From: Micromussa lordhowensis
Taxonomy: Eukaryota; Cnidaria; Anthozoa; Scleractinia; Lobophylliidae
DNA length: 64,000 nucleotides
Assembly (NCBI GenBank): GCA_964020085.1
Contig: OZ026606.1
Coordinates: 24,942,493 to 25,006,492 of the forward strand
Direction: 5' to 3'
The position numbers and the translations under genes are program-made. The notes below the pieces were generated by a model. That model was not told the DNA's origin. It made no database searches and saw nothing but the letters and a program-made list of their open reading frames with translations. Below are positions 10,101 to 24,473 of the stretch, piece by piece; position 1 is the first letter of the stretch, and each line of letters starts with the position of its first letter.

Positions 10101-13100
10101 GAACGAAGGCCAAAAGGGAGAACCAGGTCGACGTAAAATTGGTCGCGCCACTTCATCCCCAACAACATGCGGTGAGATGGATGTACGGGCACATTGCGGT
10201 AAGCTGCCTCCACGTCAAATTTGGCCATGAGTGCCCCTGGACCCAGTTTGGAAACTTGGCGGATCACCTGATCAACTGTGATGTAATGGAGGGTGAACTC
10301 ATGCGGGTCTATCCCATCGTTGACACTCGCCCCCCCCGGGGGAAGAAAGGTCCACAATGAGGCGCCACTTCCCTGGTTGACCTCGTTTAGGAATCACCCC
10401 GAAGCTGCTAACGTGAAGATTGGGGAGGGGAGGAACGCTGAAAGGACCTGCCACCCTACCGAGAGAGACCTCATTGGCCAAATACTGGTCAACCACAGAG
10501 GAATGCTGGGCTGCAGAGGGCTTGTTATGCTTTGCAGACTTGAGCTTTTGGGAGGGAGAAAAACCCAAACGAAACCCATGGCGGATACCGTCCACCACAA
10601 AGTTAACCTTCTGCCGGTCGGGATGACAACGCAACTCCCATGCGAATTGATCTGCCTGCAAAGGGGTCACTGCAGAGACTGGGGGAAAAAGGGAAAGGGA
10701 AAGAACAGGAGAAACAAATGGCATTAATTGGCTGCCCAACCACCCTGACAGCCCTTCCCCCCCCCAAAAAAAAAAAAAAAAAAAAAATTCAACAATGAAC
10801 AATCAGCAAACACGTGGTAACAGTAGAGGCACTTGAGTTTAATACAGAGAATGGCCACCAATACAAGGAATAGTCCAAGATCCCGTAGGGACAAGGCTAA
10901 CTGACAAAAATCACGGCGGAGAAAAATTGATCAAACAATAAAAAACAGTACAAGGGGGGCTGGGCGAGTCTACACACGACGAGACTTGCTGCTGGACCGA
11001 GAGAGTGGAGAATCGGGTGAACGCTTGGACGACGAGCTAGTGTTGTTGGGCGTTTCGGTCGGGCAGACTCCAGCACGGTGCGGGCCATGGCAGCTGGAAC
11101 ACTTGTGGGAAAAGCGGCAAGAAGCAGAAGGGGCCACGCAATGACCCCGGTTCCACGATTTGCAAATGATCTGCGATGACGCAGAACCGCGAGGCTTGTT
11201 TTGGCCGTCCGTAGCATCACGAGGCGGGCGTGTGGACCAGCCGGCTGAATGAAAGCTAAACAACGTGCTGTTCAACTGAGACCAATCAGTCAAGTTGGTA
11301 GCCGCGGCGTTTTCTCGAAAAGCTCGGTCGTATGACAACCAAACCCGGCCGGCGAACTGGCGAGATGTGCGCAGTATCAGGAGTTGATACTGCAAAAGGT
11401 CCTTCCAACGATTTGGGAAGTACGAGACGAGGACCAGGCAATAAATAGAGAACGCCTCTAACCAAGAAGAAATATCCTCGATACGCCGCTTGGGTTTCTT
11501 CGGCGACGATGTCAACACGAGGCGACCATCGAACAGCAGCTGCGGCTCAGGTTCTGTCTGCACAATGTTCGACGGCAACAACTCGTGGAGTTCGACAAAC
11601 TTCCCAGCCACGATCTGGCTAACTAGCTTAGCCGGTACGGGAGAAAACCCGGGCCCACCACGAACGGTTGATGCAAAACCGGCAGCGGCGCCAAAGAAGA
11701 AGCACCCGCAGCGCTCGAAGGAAAGGCTGCATTGACCGCGGTAGAAGACGACGCGAAGGCGAGCGACGGAATTGGGGTTGAAAACGTCGACACAAAAGTC
11801 GGGACAACAAAGGGAGTTGGCCTACCTGAGGCAACGGGAGTCGCCGTCGCTGAGGGAAAAGCTGTGAAACCAGCGCCAGATGCCGCAAACGACGAAGCTT
11901 GGACAGCAAGCTGGCTGGCAGGCGTTTGTGGAGCAGGAACGCCTCCAGAAATGGCCACGCTCGTCGAAGAACTGGGGACCGGGAGGCTTGCCGTTTGCTG
12001 GGCCGAAAGCACTTGTTGTACGGCGTGAGCAACGGCGGCCAGAAAGGCAGGAGACGTCGGAGAAACTTCTACGGGCGACTCTAACGAAGCTGCTGGGGCC
12101 AAGCTAGAGCTCGGTGGCGAAGAAACAGCTAGCTGAGACGAAGTTCCCTCGGAATCCGGGGCGAGGGACAAGGCATCGTAGGCCGCCGACTGGCTGTTCA
12201 GAGTGTTACGAGCGGTCATAACGGTAAACAACGCTAACACAAGCAAAAATCAAGCAAGAATCCGCAAAGATTCGCTACACACAGTGCAAAAAGATCCGCA
12301 ATGATCTGCTAGCAGTACAGCACATGCGATGCAACAATACACAATAGCCCTGCAATCCCCATAGGGCCGCCCCGCAAGTCACGTACTATTAAGCGAAACA
12401 CCGCTGACCGCATTGGTTTGAGTCTAACTTAGCCTAAATTCCATTTAGCCACATTTCGCCACCCTGTTACCAAGATATGCCTACTGGAGGAAGTTAGTGA
12501 TGGCGAATGATTACTGACTGTCGAGTGACGTAATGGACAAATTGTTGGGGCCGTTATGTTGTGTCTTTTTGCGCCAATAATAATGCATTTCTTTGTTTCT
12601 TTTGGTCATGTAATCTTGTAGGTTTTGTGAGTTCAGTCACAACATTTTAAGCTTTTCTTTTCTCCTTCCTTTTTGGAGTTGTTTTGAAGTATTTTCAAGC
12701 TTAGCTGTTGCAGTTGCATGGTTGTTTGTGTATTGAATAAGAACTAGAGGTTTGTGACTGCTCTCTTGTTATGGATTTACGTACATCACAGCTAGCATGT
12801 TTACCACTCTTGGGTTGGTATCCTGCAATGCACTGGAAGAGTCAGGGAGGTTAAGGGATAGCCGTCTTTCACTATTTTTCACACTTTTCATCCTACCTTT
12901 TTTCCTTGTACTATCATAACAAATTTTCACCATTGTGTGGTTCTTGTAAGTATATAATAATGGCCCAGGGGAGGTACCTGGAAATTCTGCAGGGGGTGGG
13001 AGGGTGTTCTTTGATATCTGGAATTTTTGAGAAGGCTTTGAAATTAAAACCCTTCCATGGAAGGGACATGGCTATTTTCCATAACAACTACAAGTACCAC

Positions 13101-14431
13101 TCGTCTGGCATTTTAACTCCTCACTCTCAGTAATTAGCCCCACTCTTAGTTATAAAATGTTAAATTTGTTATATGTACAGTAGATTGACATGGATCACAT
13201 GTTGTTTTCTCTCTATTCAATTTGAAACTGTTCTTGAGCTAATGACCACTCCAAAGAAAATCATTTTTTTGGTTTACTGCTAGACTGATGACTTTGAAAC
13301 ATACAGACAATAGTTCTACAATAGAATTTTAAATCAAGTGAGGGCAAATAAAGGACATTTTTCCTTGAATTTTGTATGTTATTGCTTCCTCTATACTGCG
13401 TACGCTCTACCAATTCATCATAGATGGTAAATTAATGCTATTTTAACATTTACTTGTCTGAATATTTTAGCTTGAAAAGCTCATTTTAGAGACAGCCTGA
13501 CCATAACTGTTTAAATGTCAATTAAAATTTAGGATTTGCAGTTGGTTCAATTTATATTAACATTCTGTTGTTCTGAATTATTGTTTTGAGTGACTTATTT
13601 TATTCCAAGTAAGGGATAGAGGGTTCAGACAAGTACTTGCATATTTGTAATGAAGTTCACCCCTAGCAAACTTGACTACAAATTTGTATTCAACTTGTTG
13701 TAGGTCCTGAAGGGTCGGGCGTATGGAAAGTTACTTTAAATTCTCATGTTGCTGGTGGGCCTCACAACATAACAGCTACTTCAGTAATGGATGATGTCAC
13801 AGAGACTATAACCCTGAAAGATGTCCTGTTTGGTGATGTTTGGGTTTGCAGTGGGCAAAGTAATATGGCATTTACAGTTAGCCAGGTAATAACATTTACT
13901 TTATTAGATTATTTAATGTATCTATCAATGTTAACCCAGTGACTCCCAGAGCTTTTTGCCAAAAATGGATTTTTTGGACATTTGGGAAATTTCCAGCCTG
14001 GATATGAGCCAAATTAACTCCAATCTACTGAAAAAGGTGAGGGAGTCAATGGTTTAACAAAACAAACTGAAATCCAAATTTTGCAGAATTCCTGGTGTTT
14101 TTGAGCATGCTTTGGATAGATTTCCCCAATTTATGACCAAAGGACTCATCTTTTTAAAAATTTGGTCACATGATTAACATTTACACAGGTATCATTATTC
14201 CAGTGATACCCAGATCAGAGTGATCGACGCAATGGAGCCTGAGATATGCACGGAAATGCTCAGAAATTTGAGTGAGAAAACGCGGGACAAGGTTTCCTGT
14301 GACTACATATATCTTATTAGACGTTTTGGTGTGTAGTATCGCTGTATATTTTTACGAGTTGTGCAGTATTTTGACGAGCCCGTAGGGCGAGTCAAAAACA
14401 ACGAGTAAAAATATGCAGCGATACTACACAC

Positions 14432-14463
<32 letters not shown>

Positions 14464-17400
14464 GATTTCTTTTCCCAAAATTCTGACTTGCCAAGGTTTT
14501 GAACTTCACGCGGCCGGGAGGAATGAGGCGAGTACAAATATCTGTTATTTGTACTCGTTTTGCGCGATATTTGTACTCTAGGAAGCAGAGTTGGATAATA
14601 AGATCTTGTAAGATCTTAAGATAAGATCTTGTAAGATCTTGTAAGATCATCACCGGTTCCAGGAAGTACGATCATGTTACTCCGCTATTACACCAACTTA
14701 ATTGGTTGTCAGTGTGCCAGACATTACAACTTAGAGATACAGTTATGGCCTATAAGTGTGCCAATAAGTTAGCACCTGACTACTTATGTAACAAGCTACA
14801 AAAACGCACCACCATACATGATCGAGTTACGCGGCATAGTAACAAACTCCAGATCCCTTTTTACAAGTCCGCGAACGGTCAACGAACCTTTGCCTACAGA
14901 GCAGTTTCCCTATTAAATTCCTTGAGTAGTGACCTAGCGAATTTGCCCTCAGTAAAGTCACTGAAACATTCTTTGAAGAACTCCCTAAGAGGGGCATATT
15001 AACAGTACTCGTATGTATATTTTTATTTTTGTATTTTTTTATTTTTTTTATTTTTTTTTTATTTTTATTTATTACCTCTTGTAATCTATTCATTTGTTAT
15101 TAATAGTAAATTATTTCATCTGTTTCACCATTGTAAATAGTTGCTGAAAAGCCTGTATAGGAGTAATTATTAAAGTTCATCATCATCATCAATAAACTTA
15201 GCTACTCCATGGTAAAAGTCACCTGTCTCAATGATGCTTTTTCAGAAAGTTTTGAACTGGAAGCAACCCTGTAGGTAAATCATTGCTGCAAAAAACAGTC
15301 AATGGGTTAAGCCTGAGGAAAGGACGGTAGTTAAAAAAGTGGTTTGGTGCCTCTTGTGGTGTTCAGCCCCAAAAGCTCCACAGCAGGAGCCTCTGCAGTA
15401 CCTTTTAGGGTATTGAGCCGAAAACAATATGACAGAAGATGATGTGTTGTTTTAGAATTGGTATCTCTTAGGGCTGAAAAACAATTTCAAGCCACACCCA
15501 CAAAATAGGGTCTTGGTCTTCCTAACGAGCACCCCCATCTTTTTATATTGGAGTCTCTCCTTTTTTTGGGGGGGGGGGGGTGGGTGAACCAGCACAAAGA
15601 ATTATAATATTATGACACCTTTTGCTATCCATTACTAATTTCTCCAAAACACTCTCTTTAGCATATCATGTTTTCTTTTAATAAGATTTTGTACTTTTTT
15701 CAACAAATTTAACTTGAGAACCCCCCCAAAAATTGAATATTTTGACCAGCTTTTACTAACAGATGAACCTTAACTTCATTTTATAATATGTTTTGGTATT
15801 TAATCCAATTTAGGTAATAAATGCTTCGGAGGCAATTGAAGAGGCGAACAATTACCCAGAAATAAGATTGTTCACAGCAACTAAAATACAATCCAACACT
15901 CCTTTGTATGAACTGGAACAAGTCGATCAGCCTTGGAGTGTAGCTTCAGCTGGTAAGAAACCCTATTGTCCTTAAAGGATACCTTGCTAAGAGTTATGTT
16001 TCTATTACTATACAGAAACAGAACTAACAAAAACTGTTGAGGTATGGTTCCCTCTAGCTATGAGAATTTACTTGAATATTGAGTAGATGTTTGGGAGAAC
16101 TCTTGAAAGAGCAGTGGGAACACTTGCCTTGTGTTCTCACAACATTTCTCCTTCTCTCAAACTTCCAAATGTGTTTCCATAATTTGATGGCAACACAGAA
16201 TGTGTTTCCTATTTTTTTAAATACCACTCCACAAAAGTGTTGTACTGGAAAATATACCACTCGTAACATTCATATGAAACCACATCCGGGACTCGGGTGA
16301 TGTATTTTTCATATCCTCACTAGTGAAGATACATGTACATGTATTAATGACTTCACTGATATCATGTTTGACCCTTAAGCTGTACTTAAATGTGATAGTC
16401 TATGATCAAAACATCTTTGGATCTTCCTGGAAACTCTTCAGCAATCTTTGATTATCTTTGGTAAACTTCAAAAATTTTCGGAAATGTTTGTGTGGCCGTT
16501 GGACAACTTTTGGAGAATCTTCAGAAATCTTCGTAAAGTGGTTGGAAAACTTTATAAAATTATCAAAAGCATTGTTATCAGTATGTTTATATAATAAACA
16601 AAATAATACTTGTAGGTATGGAATATCGCTTCTCTATGTCACTCGTTTGCTGTGCTCACTTGTGAAATATTTAAATTCAACACTCAAAGATAAATTTTGT
16701 ACCTTCACGTGACCATGTAATATTAACTACTTATTAACCGAGAGTGAGGTCTTTAACAAATACAGGAAAATCTCGGACCGAGACCTTGCCTTGGCAAGGC
16801 CGAGGTTTGAGATTTTCCCGTAAAGACCAAACGTTCAAGGTTAATAAGTTGTTTATTATATGGCTTTTTGCTTGGCGTTTGCAGGCCTGTAATCGGCCTG
16901 TGGGCATTACGGGAGAATAATGCCCTAGTATTAGCCAATCAGAGCACCCATTAGATCGGCTACAAACCCAAGTCATACATGTATAATAAATAAATTCTAT
17001 GTATTGCATATAACCCATGACTGTTATCAATGATATTTTTTTCTATAGAAAGTGTTGATGGTGGTCACTGGAAATATTTCTCAGCTGTTTGTTGGTTTTA
17101 TGGTAAGAACATCTATGACCAGTTAAAAAGACCTATTGGATTGATTGCCACTGACTGGGGCGGCACTCCAGTGGAAGCTTGGTCTTCTCCAGATGCTCTA
17201 CGGAAATGCAACATAACTGGAGACAGAGTAGATCACCTGTAAGTAATGTAAATGTGCCGCTGGTCCAGACAACTATATTATATTATAAGTGCCTGGGGGC
17301 TTGTTAAATTTCTGCAGCAGTTTATCAGAGGGTGGGTGTCGGTACTTATTTAGAATAGGGCATTTTGTTTCTGTACTTGTGTACCTATTCATAACTACAA

Positions 17401-20400
17401 ACCACAAACTTTTAATGAGGCTGGCATATAGTACAGCTATATACAGCTATAGTTTGATGGATGAATACTACCAATGTTTAACAAGTGATGCTACAATAAT
17501 GGTTTCATACAAATGCCCAATCATTGGTAAACAAATTGCAATCATCTTTTTACATAACAGATTACCATAGCAACAATATAGCCTGCTAAAAACACCTTTA
17601 GTATTAGCTCTAAGTGTTTATAACTCAAAAATGGGCTTGGTGACATCCAGTTTTTATTATTTTAATAAATTTAAAAATTGTAATAACAATAATAACATGC
17701 AACTTTTTCCAAAGTTTAAAAAATTCTGTGGAGTGGGTTCAGAGCCAACCTTAATTTTTTTGCAAATTTAAGGTGGCTCTGAACCCAATACTCAGAGTTT
17801 TTTTTAATCAACGGCTGGAGGCCCGTCGATTCTATGTCATTGAGCGTGTCTGTTAACCAAAAACATGTGACAAAAGAACATTTGTACTTAATCGAACTTT
17901 GGATGTGTGAAGATCGCTTCCCGATTAATAACCGAATGTGTGATTGAGAAGAAAAAAATATGTGAGGATTGGTCACTTTCATTTAGTCAAACCTGTCAAT
18001 GTTCGTAAGAGGGAGTTGCTTTTCAAAACAAGGAAAAAATGCAAATTTACTAGCAGAAACACAGCATTACGGAGGACTATGAATGACTCTGAACTTTAAC
18101 CGCTGACCGCAGGTAGGACATTGCAGACTCGTTTTCCCATGCTCTTCGAGTTTTTGACAAAGTTTTCTATTTTTTTCATATAACCAGTCACAGCTATCAC
18201 TGAATGTGCCAAAATATTGTTCTTGAACGATCTTGCAGGATTTTGAGCAGTTTCCAAAAGGTTTTGATTGGAAATACGATTGTTATGTGCCGTCAAAGCA
18301 GTTATGGAGCAAATAAAATGCACATTCCCAAATTGATGTTTATTTCATGTTTTCATACAACCCGTAACTCTGTGGAATGAACAGGATCAATTCTAAAACG
18401 CTCTGTTGGCAAAAGCTATCTAAACCAGGTCGATATAAAGATTGTTCACATAATTTCTTCATACGGAAATTCTGGATTCTTTCAATATTACATACACATC
18501 AGGAATGTTTTTGTGGTGTTATTTAATCGAGTGTGTCATGCTATGCAATGGAGAACGTCACGTTATGTAATTGAGAGAGCGATGTTAACAAAATCATGTG
18601 ATACGTGAGAGTTCGACCTCGTGCGAAAGATAAGTTTGTACTGTACATGTTTACAGTTGGCCGATTATTGTATGAATGCATGGATTTATAGTCGGTCAGC
18701 ACAATAAAGGACAATTCACTGTTTAAAGCGGACATTTGCTTTACATAAGCTTATATAAAGAAGAGCAAGTTCTGTGTCGTCTGTTCAGCATCGTTTAGCT
18801 TAACAGCATAATAATTCTATACTATCTCCAAGGGATGTCATTGGTTTTATGAATAGCTTTTATGAAGCTAGAGTTATCAACGTTGCGGTCCTATATGAAA
18901 ATTATGCAACTTAAAGCATTAATGTTTGTCCCGACACGACGTGAAAATGCCCTGCACCCACTGCTATTTCTGTCTTGGCCTTCCCGTCCTTGCATAATGT
19001 ATAAAGATCCCTAATGTTGCTCACAATGATGAACCTAATTGAAACTGCTACACTAAAATGAAGCAACTGTTGGGAGTGTTTGCCTAGGTTATTTCTGCCG
19101 TAATATTCAGTCTTTTTCAATTTTTAATATATTGTGGTTCTCCAAAATGAGGGTGGCTAATCACCCAATCCAACCCTTTCTAATTCTGCTCCTAAGCCAA
19201 TTTATTGCAAACTCACCTCAGTACATAGAATAGTAATAGTGACAGGTAAGAGCATGTTGTAAAGTTGGAATAGTGGGTGTTTTCTAGTTAGAATAGGCAC
19301 ACTTAACATTCACACCTTTGTTAGTATAAATCGGATGTTTCATAGGTTCTTGGAATCCTAGGGTTCCAGCAACAATTTCTCTCACAAATATTGACAGGCT
19401 TTCAAGGCAAGGGTGAATCATGTTCACCTAGTTTAGATTCAGTCATTAGGATTACAAAGGATCAGGAAATTAAATCTGGCTAGATGCCATTCATTTTTGA
19501 GTTATTTTTTTGTAAAAAAAATACCTCTTATTGGGCCCGTCGGGTATGTTATGGACAGGTCAATGGGTGAATGAGTGAGTGAGTGAGAGATGTATGTATG
19601 TCACACCAATCAAATTGGATCTACTATAAACAGCCAATCAAATTTCTTGTTGTAAAGTAAATGGTATGTGAGAAGATTTGATCTCGATATATTTCAGAAT
19701 GGCCATATTTATTTTTCCATAAAAGAAGAGGAAGTATTCCTATATCGGGCTAACTTCTTCATTTTCTATGGGTTAGGCTAAGGATTTTAGCTATGACCGA
19801 GATGAGCCTTGAGTATTGAAACAGTTTGTGAGTGAGTAGTATGCAAATGGGACGAGAAATTTTTGTTTTTAGTTACAAAGGTAACTTGATACTTTTGTTT
19901 TTTACAAGGAATAAATTCAATTAGAGGTCACGAATCGTCACTTCTAGTTCTTAGGAAATCTTTTAGAGGAGATGAGACTATTTAGATTTGAAACAGTTCT
20001 AACGTTTACAATAGTAAGTGCAGGTAATGATTGGTTTGTTCGACTTGTTGCATGCATAACCCTAAGATATTTTTATTTTTTAGTTACAAAGGGTAATTTG
20101 ACACTCTTGTTTTTCACAAGGGAGTAAATTCACATATTAGACCTGACGAATGGTCACCACTCATTCCCACGAGATGTTTGCTATCTTTAGTTACAAATGG
20201 TAACTTAACACTTTTTTTTTGTATGGAAGTAAATTTAATTAGAGCTGACAAGGTATCGGCTATTGTTTCCAGGATATTAAACAAAAAAAAGAAGCTTTCA
20301 TTCCTGGAGTTTATTTTTATTTGATGGGCATTTTATGACATTCTTTTCAGGCCGATATATTCAAAGGTAAAAAGTATGAAAACTGTTCAAATGTTCTTTT

Positions 20401-23400
20401 AAGACTGCTTGGCACCAAGTTAAAGTGCAATTTAATGAAATCAGACTTTCAACGTGTCAGAGAGGTTTTTTCTCTTTCTATTTTCGGTGAAGTAGTGTTG
20501 TTGTGTTGTGTTGTGTAAAAAGGGTAAACTTGCGACTCGTACAAAATGCGAAAAGTTCACTTAACTTGAGTATTTTTTAGCAAAAGTTCCTCTTGGGGGT
20601 TGGAAGGGCTATGTGATCAGTGAGTGAGGGAGTTATACATGTGCACGTGTCACACCAATCACAGTGTGCGTTGTATCAAAGAACAAATCAAATTAGTTTG
20701 TTCAGTCAAACATTTTATGGCTTACTAATTAGTTATCTTACCATGTACATCATAAATTCCCAGTTTCTCTCTTGCTGTACATGGCAACCAAAAAGACTTG
20801 TCAAATTAACCAAATTGTTACTGTAAACAGCTCCATGAATGCTCCTATCTCCAAGACTTCATAAAAAATAACTCTTGCATGTCTTGCCTGCCTATGTTCC
20901 ACATTGTCACCTGTGGAGTAGGTGCATAAACATTTTCTTGTCAGACATTTTTGTGGTGGTGATCAACCTACTATTGACTGTGCACCATGCAAGGTGGGTC
21001 AGATAGTAGACCATACGCTTTTGAACTGAGACAAAATTGGCATTGTGTGCAATGTAAAGCTCAATAACAACATAGGAGTGGAGGTGAATTGGGTGGCTAG
21101 CCAACCCCTTTTGTAGAGGTAAAACATTTAAAGAAATCAAAACAGGTTGTGAATATTATGGCAGAAATAAAGGCAAACTCTCTGTACAGGTACCTCATTG
21201 TAATTTCTGCTTTATGGCATTGCCAGTATTTCTAGTGAAACAGTTTCCAATACGGTTCCAATCCTCAAATTGCCACATTTTGCGAGCATGCCTCATTGAT
21301 TCTGCAACCCCAAGGTACCTGCCACCCCCTTGAAAAATCCTGGATCAACCCCTGACAATATTAGTACGTAATTTAGTGTATTTGTTAATTAACAATTATT
21401 CCAGGAGCATGCATTGGATATGAGAGGGTAGATTGCCAACATGGCACGTTACGCCGAATTCGCTATAATCATCTCATATTCAACAAGTGCAAGTAGAAAA
21501 ATTGTTTTTGTAATTGAAAACGCCCCCAAAATATAGAAAAGGAAACGAAAATAAAATTATAACGCTCCAAAAAAGTATGCTGGCTGGTTATGGCTCATAA
21601 CCCATGATGGCTAAGCCAATGAAAACTCTTGAATTACATTATCCAATGATCCAGTTTTTAATAGTAAGTATTTTCTTTTTAGGTACTTGTCACCTGAGGA
21701 GAAGAAGTTCTTCGGCCCTTATGAACATTCTGTTTTGTACAATGCTATGATCCATCCTCTACTTAACATGACCATATATGGTGTAATATGGTATCAAGGG
21801 GAAGCTAATTCTCATCCACCATATACATACGACTGTACATTTCCAACTATGATTGATGATTGGCGATCCAAGTGGTTTCACGGCACAGATGAACTCACTT
21901 TACCTGACTTTCCTTTTGGATTTGTACAGGTACAAAGTACAAGTTATTCTGATTGAGCTGATGACTATAGAAGAGGAGAGGTTTAGGCAATTGGTTTAGT
22001 TTCATTATATGTTGATTAATGTAGATATAGAGTAGATTAATGTACTCATGTATTAGCTGCACCTGATAAGATAAGCCAGATTTTGAAGGCTGAAGGTGTG
22101 AACAACAGGTGGTGACAGTGTCCTGTGAAAGTCCAGAATTGGCGACCAAAGGCTTCAGCCATTACATGAGCTGTTCATTTTGGAGAGCTGGCTCAGGTTC
22201 TTCAAATGGTAGACAACGCTATCCACCAAATCACTATTCAGTGGATAGTGTGAAAGCTATTTATCCGGTGGATAGCATTATGGAGCCTTCGAACAACTGG
22301 GGCCGGCATTAATGACTCAAGAAGTAATGGTTATTCTGATAAGTGTGGTCATTGTGAAAAGTTGAATATTATTAGGTAAAGTTGCTCCTGATTTTGAAAA
22401 AATGTATTAATCGAATTTAAGTGTGGAACCATTGCATTCATTGTAAACCATTTCATTCATTCCACACATCAATGAATTTGGTTTACTTAGTGTTGTGCAT
22501 TTTGTTTTTGTTTAGTTGTCTGCCACTGGAAATGATTCAGTCGTTGCAGATGGCTTTCCTGTCATTCGCTGGGCTCAGACAGCCAACTACGGTTACGTTC
22601 CTAACCTCAGAGAACAAAACGTGTTTATGGCTGTTGCCATGGATTTGGGAAATGCATCATCGCCATATGGTAGTGTTCACCCAAATGATAAACAAGATGT
22701 TGGTTTCCGTTTGGCACTTGCTGGCCGAGCAGTTGCTTATGAAGACTTGGATGTGTATTACAGTGGGCCAATTGTTTCTGATGTTATATTTACATCGGTA
22801 GCTAATACAACAACGTGGAACACCACTGTGAAATATCAACATGAGAGTGTAGGCAAAGGAGGCATTCAACTGCGATCAAGACACGGATTTGAGGTGGAGT
22901 TTATTTGCAAAGCTCTGTATTCCAGGCCCGGGTTGTTCGAAAGGTGGATAAATCCCTATTTAGCGGATAGCGTGGTTTGTTTTGTCAACACTCATCCAGC
23001 TGGATAGCGATAGTGTTATCCAGCCTTCGAACAAATGGGGCCAGGTAGTGAAGTCTGATTCTGAGGTGGTTGAAGTTGGTCGGCTCTTATGGAAGTGTTC
23101 AGCAACGTCGGACCTTCTAAATATGAGGTTACATTTCAGGAGTCTCTTGTGGAGTGATGAGTAACATTTCTTGTTTGTTTGATTTGTCTTGTAGTCCAGC
23201 GATTATTAGTGATCTTTGCTTACCAAGAGTAACTTGATAAAGTGTCTTCTATTTAGTTTTTGTAAAAGTTAGAATTTAAGAGATACCAAAAACGCCATGC
23301 TTTTAGTTGTTTTCGTGAGTGGGTTGACAAAAGCGTTTCACGGTAGCCTTAACTACAAAGGCCCGGGAGTTTTCTTCCCATCTGTATATTTGAAATATTT

Positions 23401-24441
23401 TACCCTTCTCAATTCAACAAATTGTAACACTATCCAAATATGGTCATGATGCTCTCGATATCTGTCATCCGTAGGTAACAGATATCCGGCGGTATACGTA
23501 GCTTCGTACGTGGGAAGAAAAAGTGAAGTGAGAAAATGTCGACAGACAGATTTACAAGGATTTAGGCTGTTTTGTTACCAATTTGTTGAATAATAAAACA
23601 ATTATCCTGCTCAATCTCGCGGAATATCGTCTGATTTTAGCCGACTCGGCCTACGGCCTCGTCGGCTAAGTATCAGACGATATTCCGCGCGATTTCGCAG
23701 GATAATGTTAAATAACCGACACCACTATCTCACTGTCTCCTAATTCCTCTTCCGAAGTGTGTCCGTTATAGAGAGATATATTGCAAGGAACTTTTCAGTT
23801 GAGGAGTAGACAATTGAAACAGAGCGGCGCAAAGCTGAATAGGCCCTTTGCAGCTAATCCATCACGTGACCTATTTTTCGTAAAATTATGGGCTGTAACT
23901 TAAAGAATGCCGGAAATGGAAAATCATGTCAAAAATAGCATAATGGCCAAGTTTGAGGCCCCTGGCACTAAAGAATGAGATATTTTGACAGTTTGAATTT
24001 ATAAAAACGTAAGAGGAGTTGTATGGAAAAAATTGCTGGAACAAGATCTTGCTCCCCAGCAACATTTTCCATAGATATCCTATAGGTGAATCCTTGTTTA
24101 CAATATTTGCCTCATTAACATAAGCAATTCAGTTTTTGATGGAGCTACAAAGAAATCAGTTCTGAATATTGAAAGGTCATAGTACGATTAACTCTGCCAG
24201 TGAATATGAGCCTGATGTATTGAATACTTTTTGTCCAACACGGGTTTAAAAAACTCAAAATTAAACAAAGAATGTATGAGCTCATTAGCGCTTTTGCCAC
24301 CCAGAAATTTTGCAGTTTTTGAAAGACAATTTCTCCTTAAATATTACACCCAAAGAGCTAAAAATTTCACCATGTACTAAGTTTCACTAGCTGTTTAGCT
24401 GCCTGAAGTCAATTCATATTCTGTATGTAAAGCCGTATGCA

Positions 24442-24473
<32 letters not shown>

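Larger units (their letters stand above)
7205..12456 (-). mobile_element. Ngaro/DIRS-type tyrosine-recombinase retrotransposon
   Basis: The element is 5.25 kb. Read on the minus strand, the order is A1 (12456-12253), gag, RT/RNase H, tyrosine recombinase, B1 (7742-7631), A2 (7630-7427), a 110-bp spacer, B2 (7316-7205). A1/A2 (204 bp) differ at about one base and B1/B2 (112 bp) look identical, which is the split direct repeat layout of Ngaro-like elements and points to recent insertion. It carries no integrase and no target duplication, as expected for recombinase-based integration. It sits in the integrase C-terminus of the BEL/Pao remnant within SIAE intron 1. Frameshifts in gag and pol suggest it is not autonomous now. 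Confidence 0.88.
4143..12520 (+). mobile_element. BEL/Pao LTR retrotransposon remnant, interrupted
   Basis: Plus-strand pieces of one element lie at about 4200-4278, 5113-7204 and 12457-12510. In order: a charged coiled-coil gag start; a capsid-like stretch (DUF1759 type, near 5640-5870); a zinc knuckle CYSCDSAHRIECC near 6330; protease-region remains (about 6620-7030); and the integrase C-terminus (about 7075-7204), continuing after the Ngaro insertion as HPVTKICLLEE at 12460-12495. Reverse transcriptase, RNase H and the integrase core are missing between about 7040 and 7075, so an internal deletion joined protease to integrase end. Several stops and frameshifts make it inactive. LTR borders could not be fixed. 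Confidence 0.7.

Noticed and set aside
11490..12107. Plus-strand frames opposite the Ngaro gag
   Set aside because: Shadows of the Ala/Ser/Pro-rich gag on the other strand.
15059..15075. Possible T-rich terminator or microsatellite function
   Set aside because: It is the low-complexity 3' UTR of the truncated LINE and has no separate role that the sequence supports.
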